Shown: positions 15,348 through 23,211, counted from the stretch's first letter. The stretch: DNA of 26,887 bases from JAPYWM01 sp964489015 (GCA_964489015.1 CAZAXD010000028.1:1-26887); one strand, 5' to 3'. A program made the numbers and translations. The notes: a model not told the origin generated them from the letters alone.

Positions 15348-17066
15348 ATGCATACCGTAGAAAAAACAGCAGACGTGCGGCCGTTCGCGGTTTCACCGCT
15401 TAGCCGCCTCCTTCTGACCATAGAAGTCGTATTGCCCCTCATTTTGCTGGTTTTGGGGATTTACCATGGGTTCATGCAGGCGTTATATCGGGCAGGCGTG
15501 ATCCAGAGTTCGGACTTTTTGGGGCTCGGGTATTACCAGGGTCTTACCCTGCATGGGGTCATCAACGCGGTCGTCTTGACGACCTTCTTTGGCGTAGCCT
15601 TTGGCAATGCGGTCATGCAGTATTATCTCCAGCGCCCCTTGATAGGGTGGGTTCATTTGGCCTCTACGGGTCTGATGGTGGTGGGGACTTTAGTAGCGGC
15701 CCTGCCTATGCTCTTAGGAGCGGCTGATGTATTATATACCTTTTATCCCCCTTTGAAGGCGCATCCCGCTTTTTACATAGGCGCGGCGATGTTAGTGGTG
15801 GGATCCTGGGTGGCTTTCTTTGGTTGGCTTCCGCTCCTGAGCCAGTGGCTCCGGGAAAAGCAAGCCCCCATGCCGCTTGCAGTCTTAGGCATGATCGTGA
15901 CGTTTGTCATCTGGTTTTTGTGCACGATTCCTTTAGCAATTGAGGTGTTTTTCATGCTCATACCCTGGTCCTTGGGCTGGGTTTCCGAGATTAATATTCC
16001 CTTAGCTCGGACGTTATTCTGGTTTTTTGGGCATCCGCTTGTTTACTTCTGGCTTTTGCCGGCGTATGTGGTGTATTATGTCATGCTTCCCAAGGTGGCC
16101 GGGGGCAAGCTATACTCAGAATCCGCGGCTCGTTTGGCGTTTCTGCTTTTCTTGGTCTTTAGTATCCCAGTAGGTTTACATCATCAGTATACGGAGCCGG
16201 GCTTTAGCCCGTTTTGGAAGGCTGTCCACGGGTTTCTTACGTTTATGGTGGCCATCCCTAGCTTTATGACGGCGTTTACCGTAGCGGCGTCTTTAGAGTA
16301 TGCGGGGCGGCAGCGGGGAGCCCGTGGCCTCTGGTCCTGGATGACGAAGCTACCGTGGCTAGATGCCGACCGGCCCTTATTTGCTTACAGCATCGCTGGC
16401 CTTCTGATTTTCGTTTTTGGGGGGCTCACCGGTATTGTCAATGCTTCCTATAACGTCAACCAGACGATTCATAACACGGGCTTCATTTCTGGGCATTTTC
16501 ACATGACAGTGGGGGGGCCTGTGTTTTTGATGATTTTAGGCATGAGCTTAGAGCTTCTTTCTCAACTCACGGGTAAGCCTATCCGCCTAAAGGGTTGGAA
16601 TATCAGTGTGCCGTATTTGTGGATGCTAGGGCTCTTCATTTTTTCACCAGCGATGATGTATGGGGGGCTTTTAGGCCAGCCGCGCCGTACGAATATGGGC
16701 CTTTCTTACTTAGATCCAGGTTCGCCACACTTTCGGGCAGATTGGGTGCCTACCGCCTACCTCACGGGCATTGGGGCTACCTTCCTGACGCTGGCTTTTC
16801 TCCTCTATCTAATGGTGTTACTAGCTACCCTGCTAGGGAAAGCCGAACGGCCAGCGGGGGTTCTGAGCTTCCCGACGGCTGAAAGCTTGCATGCACCCGC
16901 TACGACGGCGGATCTGGTAGCCCGTTTACGGCCCTGGCTAATCATCACTTTGATTTTGATCATTGTAAGCTATTGGGTGCCGCTGAAAGAGGCCCTTTCT
17001 ACGCCGCAAGGGGCTCCCCCCTACGACCCGGCCAATCCCACGCCGCTTGTCCAGGTTAAATCGTGA
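15348..17066 (+). CDS. ba3-type cytochrome c oxidase subunit I
   Basis: This 572-aa catalytic subunit has about 13 membrane helices. The ligands are at B-type positions: H69 (low-spin heme), H229 with cross-linking Y233 in 'GHPLVY' and H278-H279 for CuB, then H383 (heme a3) and H385 (low-spin heme) in 'GHFHMTVGG'. It reduces O2 to water and pumps protons across the inner membrane. B-type enzymes typically have high oxygen affinity and one proton channel (known for the family). It is preceded by subunits IIa and II and followed by SCO and a cytochrome c, so the whole terminal branch is in one unit. Confidence 0.95.
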   Translation: MHTVEKTADVRPFAVSPLSRLLLTIEVVLPLILLVLGIYHGFMQALYRAGVIQSSDFLGLGYYQGLTLHGVINAVVLTTFFGVAFGNAVMQYYLQRPLIGWVHLASTGLMVVGTLVAALPMLLGAADVLYTFYPPLKAHPAFYIGAAMLVVGSWVAFFGWLPLLSQWLREKQAPMPLAVLGMIVTFVIWFLCTIPLAIEVFFMLIPWSLGWVSEINIPLARTLFWFFGHPLVYFWLLPAYVVYYVMLPKVAGGKLYSESAARLAFLLFLVFSIPVGLHHQYTEPGFSPFWKAVHGFLTFMVAIPSFMTAFTVAASLEYAGRQRGARGLWSWMTKLPWLDADRPLFAYSIAGLLIFVFGGLTGIVNASYNVNQTIHNTGFISGHFHMTVGGPVFLMILGMSLELLSQLTGKPIRLKGWNISVPYLWMLGLFIFSPAMMYGGLLGQPRRTNMGLSYLDPGSPHFRADWVPTAYLTGIGATFLTLAFLLYLMVLLATLLGKAERPAGVLSFPTAESLHAPATTADLVARLRPWLIITLILIIVSYWVPLKEALSTPQGAPPYDPANPTPLVQVKS

Positions 17067-17073
17067 TAGCGTC

Positions 17074-17688
17074 ATGTCTCGATCAGGCTGGCTCTTGGTG
17101 GGGGGACTAGGGGCAGTTGCGCTCTTAACTACCTGGGCCTGGCGGCAGTGGCTACATCGACTGCCCCCCTCCAGCCCTGAGCCCCTTTGGCCTAAGTTTG
17201 CTACATACGCACTCTATGAGGCCGGCAGTGCTCGACCGGTTTACCCCCAAGCTCTGCAGGGGCGCGTGGTGCTCCTCACCTTCGTGTACACCCGCTGCCC
17301 CTCCGTATGTCCTCGTCTCAGTGGCGCTGTGCGGGAGCTTTTGACACAGACAAAACCCGAAGATCCCGTGGTAGCGGTGTCTATCACACTAGACCCTGAG
17401 CGGGATACGGGGCTACAACTGGCGGCTTATCAGCAGGCTTATGGCATCCCGGGGCGTCTCTGGTATTACTGGCGCACCCAGACCCAAGCGCATGCTTTCC
17501 TGCTAGCCCGTGACCTTTTCGGCGTGAGGGCGGCTACGCTGCCTGATGAGGAGATCCTGCATACAGACGCTTTTTTCCTGGTCGATTGTCAAGGGCACTT
17601 GCGTGGACCTTACAACAGCCAGTCTGTCGATATCGCAAAAATCCATCTAAACCAACTCATACGCTTATGTGGAAACAAGCCTTCATGA
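17074..17688 (+). CDS. SCO1/SenC-family copper chaperone
   Basis: This 204-aa protein has an N-terminal membrane anchor (about residues 5-22) and a thioredoxin-like domain. The copper ligands are C75 and C79 in 'TRCPSVCP' and H163 in 'ILHTDAFFLVD'. It delivers copper to, or reduces, the CuA site of subunit II on the periplasmic side. The ATG at 17074, 7 nt after the subunit I stop, is preferred; the frame is open to a TTG at 17047, but that would overlap subunit I. The 3' end overlaps the cytochrome gene by 22 nt. Confidence 0.9.
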   Translation: MSRSGWLLVGGLGAVALLTTWAWRQWLHRLPPSSPEPLWPKFATYALYEAGSARPVYPQALQGRVVLLTFVYTRCPSVCPRLSGAVRELLTQTKPEDPVVAVSITLDPERDTGLQLAAYQQAYGIPGRLWYYWRTQTQAHAFLLARDLFGVRAATLPDEEILHTDAFFLVDCQGHLRGPYNSQSVDIAKIHLNQLIRLCGNKPS

Positions 17689-18224
17689 TCGTAACTTTCG
17701 GTGGGCTTCTCATGGCCCAGCTTGAAGAGAAGGGGAAGACCCTTTTTCAGCAGCGCTGCAGCGCCTGCCATAAGCTCAATCAGAAGCTTATCGGTCCTCC
17801 GCTGGCGGGGGTGCATCAGCGCCGAGAGAAAGCCTGGTTCTTCAAGTTTGTGGCGAATTCCCAGGCCATGATTCAGGCGGGCGATCCCGTAGCTGTGAAG
17901 GTTTATGAGGAGTATAACAGGCAGGTCATGACGCCCTTCCCGGATCTCACCGATGAGGACCTCGAGGCACTTTGGAGCTATCTCAGTGCAGCTACACAGC
18001 CAGTCCCGGCAGCCACGTCGGCGCCTGCCGCTGCTGCTGCTGAGGCGGAGGCGTCAGCGGTGGTCTATCCAGGGCAGGCGGCTCCCATGGCTAAAGAGGA
18101 TTTCGGGTTCCTGCGCCAGACCTTTTGGTGGCTCGTCGGCCTAGCTGTAGTGGCTGGGCTATTAGTCGGTTGGGTCATTCGCGTTCTGAGTGAGCGAGGG
18201 GCCTCAAACGCTGATAGACGCTAG
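17667..18224 (+). CDS. Membrane-anchored c-type cytochrome
   Basis: This 185-aa protein has an N-terminal signal sequence (about residues 1-17), one heme-c motif CSACH (31-35) and a likely axial Met at 88 in 'QVMTPFPDLTDEDLEALWSY'. An Ala/Pro-rich linker (about 110-140) leads to a C-terminal membrane helix (about 155-178). The natural reading is a tethered periplasmic electron donor to the CuA of the adjacent oxidase (inference from order). The ATG at 17667 lies inside the SCO gene and gives a good signal sequence. The last 50 nt overlap the convergent glycosyltransferase gene in antisense. Confidence 0.9.
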   Translation: MWKQAFMIVTFGGLLMAQLEEKGKTLFQQRCSACHKLNQKLIGPPLAGVHQRREKAWFFKFVANSQAMIQAGDPVAVKVYEEYNRQVMTPFPDLTDEDLEALWSYLSAATQPVPAATSAPAAAAAEAEASAVVYPGQAAPMAKEDFGFLRQTFWWLVGLAVVAGLLVGWVIRVLSERGASNADRR

Positions 18225-19431
18225 CATAGCGCTCGACGGCTGCTTCTAGGCCGAAGAGGGGGCGGCTAGCCTCAGACAAGGAGGGCAAGCCCCACCTCTT
18301 GCTTTTGATAAAGTTCAATATATTTTTTGCTAAATGTGACATGTATTCGTCTTTACTATCTTCTATGATAAATAATCCAGGAATTTTTTTCGATAAGCTT
18401 GGAGTATCTCCAATATTGTTAATAATAACTGGTAAATCGGCCGCTAGGTACTCGGCCAATTTCGTAGGGGACATCCCTTGCTTGGAGAAGGCTGGCTTGA
18501 CGGTAGCTATCCCGATATCGGCTGCTGATAGAAAGCGCGGTACTTCTTCGTAGGAAGCTTGACATAGGAGAACCCGCTCTTGCGGGATTCCTAGCTGGGC
18601 TATCTGGGCATGGATAAGGTGGGCGGGTTGGAGTGTCAAAACGACTAAATAGGCTGGGTTGGGTGATATTCGTAGAAAGACTGCAAAGAGCTTTAGGAGC
18701 GTATCCGTGGCGTAATGGGGCCCAATAGAACCGGCATAAATCAGGACTAGGGCCTCGTCGGGTACGCCTAGCGCCTCTCGCACGGCTTTTCGATGATTTT
18801 TTCGCACCATAGGTGGCAAAGCAAAGTGGGTATAATCGGCAGCGCAGGGTATAACGCTCACTTTTTCCGAAGGGATACCCCAGTCGCGTAAGACCTCCTT
18901 AGCAGCCTCTGTCAAAACGATGAGGTGGGTGGCCGCCCAAATCATACGAGCCTCCCGCTGTTTCCAAAGGCGGAAGAGCTGATCGTATAACCAGTGACCA
19001 GCCGGCCACTGCCCGTTTTCGCGCCGTTCATCTACCCAAAACCCTCGCATGTCAAAAATCCAAGGGCATCCGTGGCGCTGGCTGAGCTGATACGCTATCC
19101 AACCGGCTACATAACTGCGCGCGTGAATCAGATTATAACCATTCTTTTGAAAAAGAGCTCGACTTCGGCGTCTAAAAAGCTGTAGATCGTAGGCTTTGGC
19201 TAGGATTGGCGGCCGCTCGTGAAAGGTAAGTGGGTGCCATGTTAGGCCTGTTTCGGCTAATAACCGAACGACTTTAATCCCCTCCTGGTTATAGCGTCGA
19301 GGTTTCTCAAAGCTAATAATGTCGATCGCCAGCTCCGGTAATGCCTGACGAAGCCCTACGAGATAGGGAATGATCTGAGACCGCCCTAAAGGATCCGTCA
19401 GACCATCGTACGTCAGGTACAACACCCGCAT
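18175..19431 (-). CDS. Family 4 (GT-B) glycosyltransferase
   Basis: This 418-aa protein has the two Rossmann halves of a GT-B enzyme. The N-terminal half begins 'MRVLYLTYDGLTDPLGRSQI', a pattern common in capsule or exopolysaccharide GT4 enzymes. The C-terminal half has 'LIYAGSIGPHYATDTLL' and the donor-binding 'GMSPTKLAEYLAADLPVI'. It probably adds a sugar to a surface glycan; donor and acceptor are unknown. It stands alone, starts 4 nt after its -10 box, and its 3' end overlaps the cytochrome c gene. The stretch encoding about residues 330-375 (18300-18440) looks more AT-rich than its surroundings. Confidence 0.85.
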   Translation of the reverse strand: MRVLYLTYDGLTDPLGRSQIIPYLVGLRQALPELAIDIISFEKPRRYNQEGIKVVRLLAETGLTWHPLTFHERPPILAKAYDLQLFRRRSRALFQKNGYNLIHARSYVAGWIAYQLSQRHGCPWIFDMRGFWVDERRENGQWPAGHWLYDQLFRLWKQREARMIWAATHLIVLTEAAKEVLRDWGIPSEKVSVIPCAADYTHFALPPMVRKNHRKAVREALGVPDEALVLIYAGSIGPHYATDTLLKLFAVFLRISPNPAYLVVLTLQPAHLIHAQIAQLGIPQERVLLCQASYEEVPRFLSAADIGIATVKPAFSKQGMSPTKLAEYLAADLPVIINNIGDTPSLSKKIPGLFIIEDSKDEYMSHLAKNILNFIKSKRWGLPSLSEASRPLFGLEAAVERYASVYQRLRPLAHSERE

Positions 19432-19435
19432 GAAA

Positions 19436-19443
19436 CAAAAGTA
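19436..19443 (-). promoter_or_regulatory. -10 box TACTTTTG for the GT4 gene
   Basis: A perfect TAnnTTTG match ends 4 nt before the ATG at 19431, which predicts a leaderless mRNA. It is back to back with the box at 19472-19479. Confidence 0.7.
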
Positions 19444-19471
19444 AGGCTACCCACTCAACTTGGATTCAATA

Positions 19472-19479
19472 TATTTTTG
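19472..19479 (+). promoter_or_regulatory. -10 box TATTTTTG for the lipoprotein gene
   Basis: A perfect TAnnTTTG match lies 15 nt before the ATG at 19495. A weaker overlapping alternative, TTACTTTG at 19480-19487, would place the start only 7 nt away. Confidence 0.6.
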
Positions 19480-19494
19480 TTACTTTGTTGCGGT

Positions 19495-20338
19495 ATGAGA
19501 CCGCTTATCAGCCTATCTGTATTTGCGCTGACCTTGGGTCTGGCGCTTGTCGCTTGTAAGAAGAAAGATGACGATCGCCCTCAGGAGCATGGGGGGGCTA
19601 GTTGGATTGAGATTGCCGGGGTCGACTCGAGAGCAGGCACGGCACGTGCACATTTATGCCCATGCTAGCACCATCACAGAGGGGTACCATGAGCTCCGGA
19701 TCGCAGCAGAGGGCTACACTGGTAATGACGTCCAACTCCTCCCTATGATGCATATGCTAAGCCAGACCCACAGCGGCCCTGCCAGTGGACTGCAGCGTAG
19801 TGAGTCAGATGGGTACTTTTACGGTGCGGTATTCTTTCAAATGCCGAGTACGGTCGATGACAGTGGGAATGTCACCGAGCCCTGGAAGCTGCACGTGGTG
19901 ATCGGGGGGAATGACACCGCTACCGCCGAAGTGCGCGTAAATCCCCATTCCAAAGGCTGGGTGCGCCGAAGGCTATTCCCCAATAACCTTCAGCTCCTGT
20001 ACGAGTTTCGACCAGGGAGCGGCTTGCGAACTGGTACGGTGCCACTCGAGTTGTATGTCTATCGCCGGGACATGAGCCAGCCTATGACGGAGCCAAGCGG
20101 TTTCCCCTCAGCGCATGGGTTCGTGGCGCGTGTGCTTGTGAATACCTGGATGCCGACTATGGACCACGGTGCGCCTGGTAATCAAGAGGCCCAGCCTCAA
20201 GCTAGTACCTTTGGCTTATACAAGGGACAGTTGGGCTTTAATATGACAGGCGATTGGGATGTTTATTTAGCCTTCGTAGGTACAAATAACGATACCTTGG
20301 GCCTCGACACCATTGAGGTCCAAGTTCTAAAGGGGTAA
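19495..20338 (+). pseudogene. His/Met-rich lipoprotein with FixH/YtkA-like repeats, frameshifted
   Basis: The first frame gives a lipoprotein signal ending in the lipobox LVAC (C21), then 'KKKDDDRPQEHGG', and stops at about 19666. The rest of the protein is in the next frame and runs intact to 20338. One base fewer would restore a 280-aa protein. The join lies between the G7 run at 19591-19597 and about 19640; a G4 run at 19618-19621 is another candidate. The body looks like two similar Ig-like modules, each with a 'PMMH'/'MPTMDHG' segment and a 'Y-x-G-x-x-x-F-x-M' segment, resembling YtkA/FixH-like domains. His and Met richness could mean copper binding (inference). The frameshift may be a sequencing error, a true mutation or a variable homopolymer. 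Confidence 0.68.
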
Positions 20339-20353
20339 TGCCAGCTACATGTG

Positions 20354-20380
20354 GGGGCAGGGTATACCCTGCCCCTTTTA
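20354..20380 (+). terminator. Terminator after the lipoprotein gene
   Basis: A perfect 11+11 bp inverted repeat (20354-20364 with 20365-20375) is followed by TTTTA. It lies between convergent genes ending at 20338 and 20384. The T tract is on the plus strand. Confidence 0.78.
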
Positions 20381-20383
20381 GAC

Positions 20384-21952
20384 TTAGAGCTCAAGGCGGA
20401 TCAGGACAAACTGCCCCGTTCGCTGACGGTAATACGCCATGATGCCTTCACGATTATTGAGCTGCCGGGTGAATCTGCGGTAAAAGACATCGCTGGAGCG
20501 GAAGTTACTAAGCAAGGGGCGTGGCGAACTTATTTCTCCATTCTGGTTTATGGTCACGACGTACACTTGGGAGCCTGTGCCCCGCATGTGGGAGCGGTAA
20601 AGAATGTATAAGCGCTCCTCCCCCACGAGCAGGCCATAGGAGAGCTCCTGCTCACTAGCGCCACTTTGGGACTTCGGGAGGACCCGGACCCACTCTAAGT
20701 TTCCCGTACTGTCGACCGAAAAAAGCAGGACATCGTCATAGTGGTACACGTCCTGGGTGTACCAGAAGCCGTAGAAGTTCCGAAATGAAACGGTTGTGAT
20801 ATAAAACTGCTCCCCAATGAGGATAGCCCCCCCATCGTAGCGAGGGATGAGGTGATCTAGGTAGAGGTCCGGTATGCCGCGACCGCGGGCAATCTGGCGC
20901 TCAGACAGGTAACGCTGAAGAATTTCAGCGGGTAGGGGTGTTTTGCGGGTGAAGGCTAAAAAGAAGCCAGGCCCCCGCACTTCGGCAAACACAAGTCCCT
21001 GGACCTGGGGGGCCTTCCGCTGCGAATAAAAAGCGGCTATGCGTACAGTCCCATCCCGGTCCACGCGAAAGGTCGGTTCTACTAAATACAAATCCTCAAT
21101 TTCTAAGGGCACCTGCAAAGTCAGGTCCTCAGGGGGAATGTAACGAAGCAGGATGTAACTGGGATAAGGGCGTTGGGCTTCCCGATGGGTGCCTAAGGCA
21201 TAAAGGGTGCCGTCATTGCCGGGCTGGAGAGGTCGCCGGATCTCTAAGTCCCGCTCTCGATAAGGCAGCGTCCAGATCCCCCCCACACTGGTGTCCGGTC
21301 CGATGAGATAATAAGCTATCTGGTCGAGGCTATCGGCCGCCCGCTTGAGCGCGATGCTTAGGCAGGCCCACTTGCGGTTAGGAGCATAGGTAAGGGCGTA
21401 GCGAGTGTCGCCGGGAATGGCTACTTCTAGAATCTTCGCGCGTTGCCAGACTATACGCCCCTCTATCGTGATGAGATAAGCCCAGATGTCTACAAAGCGG
21501 CCCCGTTCCGAACGAGTAAATACCCAAATTAGTGTGTCCAGAACCGCTAGTTGGGTAAGCTCTTCCCCCGAGCTCTGCTCGTACAGGTCCACACTCCATT
21601 CGCGTTTGAGGTCTTGATCATATTTATTGAGCGAGATAGTACGCGTAGAGGTGATAGAGCGGTAGGCCACCGTGGCTAGGCCATCATCCGCGGTGATATA
21701 TTCAAGCAGGAGCGGTTCGGGCTCACGCTTGCCTAAGACGAGCTCGCCGATGATAGTCTGACCATGAGCCCCAGGCGTTAGTAGAAAAAGTAGTATGCCC
21801 CACCTAGCCAGAGTCCAGCTCAGATCAGATGCTAGTAAGGGCAAGCCTCTTTGGCACAAGAGACAAAAAGCCCCCCACAGGGCTAAGCCCGCTAGCTGTT
21901 TTGCGCTGGCTGCGCTTAGGGGGCTGAGCTGGCAGCAAGGGTTTCGCGGCAT
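20384..21952 (-). CDS. Secreted protein of unknown function, possibly beta-propeller-like
   Basis: This roughly 522-aa protein has no family I recognise. A hydrophobic stretch 'WGILLFLLTPGAHGQ' near residue 60 looks like the end of a signal peptide. The body is made of repeated short beta-strand patterns such as 'WVFTRSERGRFVDIWAYLI', 'GNDGTLYALGTH' and 'LEWVRVLPKSQSG', suggesting a WD/PQQ-like propeller. No T9SS domain is evident at the C-terminus ('GQFVLIRLEL'). The start is uncertain: the ATG at 21952 overlaps pyrE by 37 nt, a GTG at 21964 is also open, and TTG codons nearer the signal stretch (about residue 37) would give a more usual signal peptide. It directly follows pyrE on the same strand and is probably co-transcribed. 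Confidence 0.7.
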   Translation of the reverse strand: MPRNPCCQLSPLSAASAKQLAGLALWGAFCLLCQRGLPLLASDLSWTLARWGILLFLLTPGAHGQTIIGELVLGKREPEPLLLEYITADDGLATVAYRSITSTRTISLNKYDQDLKREWSVDLYEQSSGEELTQLAVLDTLIWVFTRSERGRFVDIWAYLITIEGRIVWQRAKILEVAIPGDTRYALTYAPNRKWACLSIALKRAADSLDQIAYYLIGPDTSVGGIWTLPYRERDLEIRRPLQPGNDGTLYALGTHREAQRPYPSYILLRYIPPEDLTLQVPLEIEDLYLVEPTFRVDRDGTVRIAAFYSQRKAPQVQGLVFAEVRGPGFFLAFTRKTPLPAEILQRYLSERQIARGRGIPDLYLDHLIPRYDGGAILIGEQFYITTVSFRNFYGFWYTQDVYHYDDVLLFSVDSTGNLEWVRVLPKSQSGASEQELSYGLLVGEERLYILYRSHMRGTGSQVYVVTINQNGEISSPRPLLSNFRSSDVFYRRFTRQLNNREGIMAYYRQRTGQFVLIRLEL

Positions 21953-22539
21953 GTCTGGTGCCACTTATGCAAGGTCTGTTTCTGGCGTGAGGATAGGTAA
22001 GCCTCCCAAGCTTGTAGGGCATCACTAAACTGAAAGAGACTTATAAAGCGTTCGTGGCCTGGCATAGGCTGGGTAAGCTGGTAGTCCCATAGCGCTGTAG
22101 CGATAGCCAAGGGGTAGCCGCTGGCATGAAGCCGGGCGGCAGCTTGGCTTAGGCTCTGGCCAGTCGAAACAACATCTTCGATAAGTAAAACAGGAGCCTC
22201 TGAGGGTGAGAGGCCTTCGACGGCATGCCCCAGGCCGTGGGCTTTAGGTGCTGCTCGTACGTACCCCATTGGTTTATTTTGTCGGGCTGCTAGCCAGGCT
22301 GCCCAAGCGATCCCCCCTGTCGCTATCCCAGCGATCCCTTGATAGGCGTACGCCTGTACGAGTGCCTCTAGCGCGTCTACGATAGCCGTTCGTAAGCTCG
22401 GCAGGGCTAAGCAGCGCCGAAAGTCTAGATAAATGGGGCTCTCGATACCCGAAGCCCACCGAAACCACGGGGCCTCCGTGCGCAACTGAATCAGGCCCGC
22501 TTGCCATAGCGCTCGAAGGAGGTCAGCCTTTCCGTTCAT
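21916..22539 (-). CDS. pyrE: Orotate phosphoribosyltransferase
   Basis: This 207-aa type I phosphoribosyltransferase has the PRPP-binding motif 'VLLIEDVVSTGQSLSQAA'. The upstream blocks 'SPIYLDFRRCLALP' and 'IAGIATGGIAWAAWLA' are typical of PyrE. It converts orotate and PRPP to OMP in pyrimidine synthesis in the cytoplasm. The ATG at 22539 is chosen because it matches the family N-terminus and lies 5 nt after a -10 box; the longer open frame to 22593 would run through that box and the hsp20 terminator. It overlaps the next gene, which encodes a secreted protein of unknown function. Confidence 0.9.
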   Translation of the reverse strand: MNGKADLLRALWQAGLIQLRTEAPWFRWASGIESPIYLDFRRCLALPSLRTAIVDALEALVQAYAYQGIAGIATGGIAWAAWLAARQNKPMGYVRAAPKAHGLGHAVEGLSPSEAPVLLIEDVVSTGQSLSQAAARLHASGYPLAIATALWDYQLTQPMPGHERFISLFQFSDALQAWEAYLSSRQKQTLHKWHQTCRETLAASSAP

Positions 22540-22544
22540 CCACT

Positions 22545-22552
22545 CAAAAGTA
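22545..22552 (-). promoter_or_regulatory. -10 box TACTTTTG for pyrE
   Basis: A perfect TAnnTTTG match ends 5 nt before the ATG at 22539, which predicts a leaderless mRNA. It directly abuts the T-rich tail of the hsp20 terminator. Confidence 0.7.
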
Positions 22553-22583
22553 CCAAAAAGAAAGAAGGCGCCGCAGTGGCGCC
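22553..22583 (-). terminator. Rho-independent terminator of hsp20
   Basis: On the minus strand GGCGCC-ACTGC-GGCGCC forms a 6-bp stem with a 5-nt loop, followed by TTCTTTCTTTTT. It lies just past the hsp20 stop and separates it from pyrE. Confidence 0.78.
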
Positions 22584-22608
22584 CTCTGAGCATGAAAACC
22601 GAGGCGAA

Positions 22609-23058
22609 TTAGTTGATATTGATGCGGGTGACCTGGGCCTTCTTTTCATCCTTTGGCAAGCTAATCTTGAGTATGCCATCGGTGTATTCGGCAGCAATGC
22701 CGTCCACCCGAATATCCTCCGGCAGAATGAAGCTCCGCAGGAAAGAGCCATACTGAGTCTCTACCCGATGGTAGGTCTTTTTATCGCCCTCTTCCTTTTG
22801 GAACTTCCGTTCGCCGGAGATGACTAACCGCCCTTCCGACAGCTCGACCTTAAAGTCTTCCTTCTTCATGCCAGGCGCTGCTACGTGGATCTCGTAGCCC
22901 TTCTCGGCCTCCACGATGTCCACGCGCGGCACGAAGGTCTCGAGCCGAGTAAAGTTGCTAGCCGTTTCGCTAATCATGCGTTCGACGACTTCTTGCAAGG
23001 TTCGCATCCGCTCAGGGAGCGATTCTGTCCAGTCCATCAGTTTCACGATGCTTGTCAT
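22609..23058 (-). CDS. Hsp20 small heat-shock protein
   Basis: This 149-aa alpha-crystallin protein has a roughly 45-residue N-terminal arm, then the ACD core from 'PRVDIVEAEKGYEIHVAAPGM' through 'GRLVISGER' to 'YTDGILKISLPKD', and a C-terminal IxI-type 'RININ'. It is an ATP-independent holdase that keeps unfolded proteins soluble. The ATG at 23058 is chosen because a strong Shine-Dalgarno (23064-23070) precedes it by 5 nt; the in-frame extension to 23091 would translate through that site. It is divergent from the dnaJ-like gene and has its own terminator. Confidence 0.93.
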   Translation of the reverse strand: MTSIVKLMDWTESLPERMRTLQEVVERMISETASNFTRLETFVPRVDIVEAEKGYEIHVAAPGMKKEDFKVELSEGRLVISGERKFQKEEGDKKTYHRVETQYGSFLRSFILPEDIRVDGIAAEYTDGILKISLPKDEKKAQVTRININ

Positions 23059-23063
23059 AGGCA

Positions 23064-23070
23064 CCTCCTT
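23064..23070 (-). promoter_or_regulatory. Strong Shine-Dalgarno site of hsp20
   Basis: AAGGAGG lies 5 nt before the ATG at 23058 and decides that start. It is one of only two clear SD sites in the window. A TATAATTTG (23089-23097, minus) is a plausible -10 about 30 nt upstream. Confidence 0.75.
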
Positions 23071-23189
23071 TTTAGTGGTATTCATAGCCAAATTATATGC
23101 ACAACCTGTGCCAATCCTCAGATAGGCGCCATTTTGACCAAACGGTCTGACGATTCGGAAAGCTTTGTAGTTTTTTGGCAGTCTGGTGA

Positions 23190-23197
23190 TATCTTTG
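23190..23197 (+). promoter_or_regulatory. -10 box TATCTTTG for dnaJ-like gene and yraN
   Basis: A perfect TAnnTTTG match ends 14 nt before the ATG at 23212. No Shine-Dalgarno lies between. Confidence 0.68.
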
Positions 23198-23211
23198 CTT
23201 TATCATTTCTG

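Noticed and set aside
20354..20375. 22-bp perfect palindrome as a protein-binding operator
   Set aside because: It lies between two convergent 3' ends and is followed by TTTTA, so a terminator explains it better.
22885..23211. N-terminal extension of the dnaJ-like protein
   Set aside because: It runs opposite the hsp20 coding region and through a -10 box; J-domain proteins start where the ATG at 23212 is.
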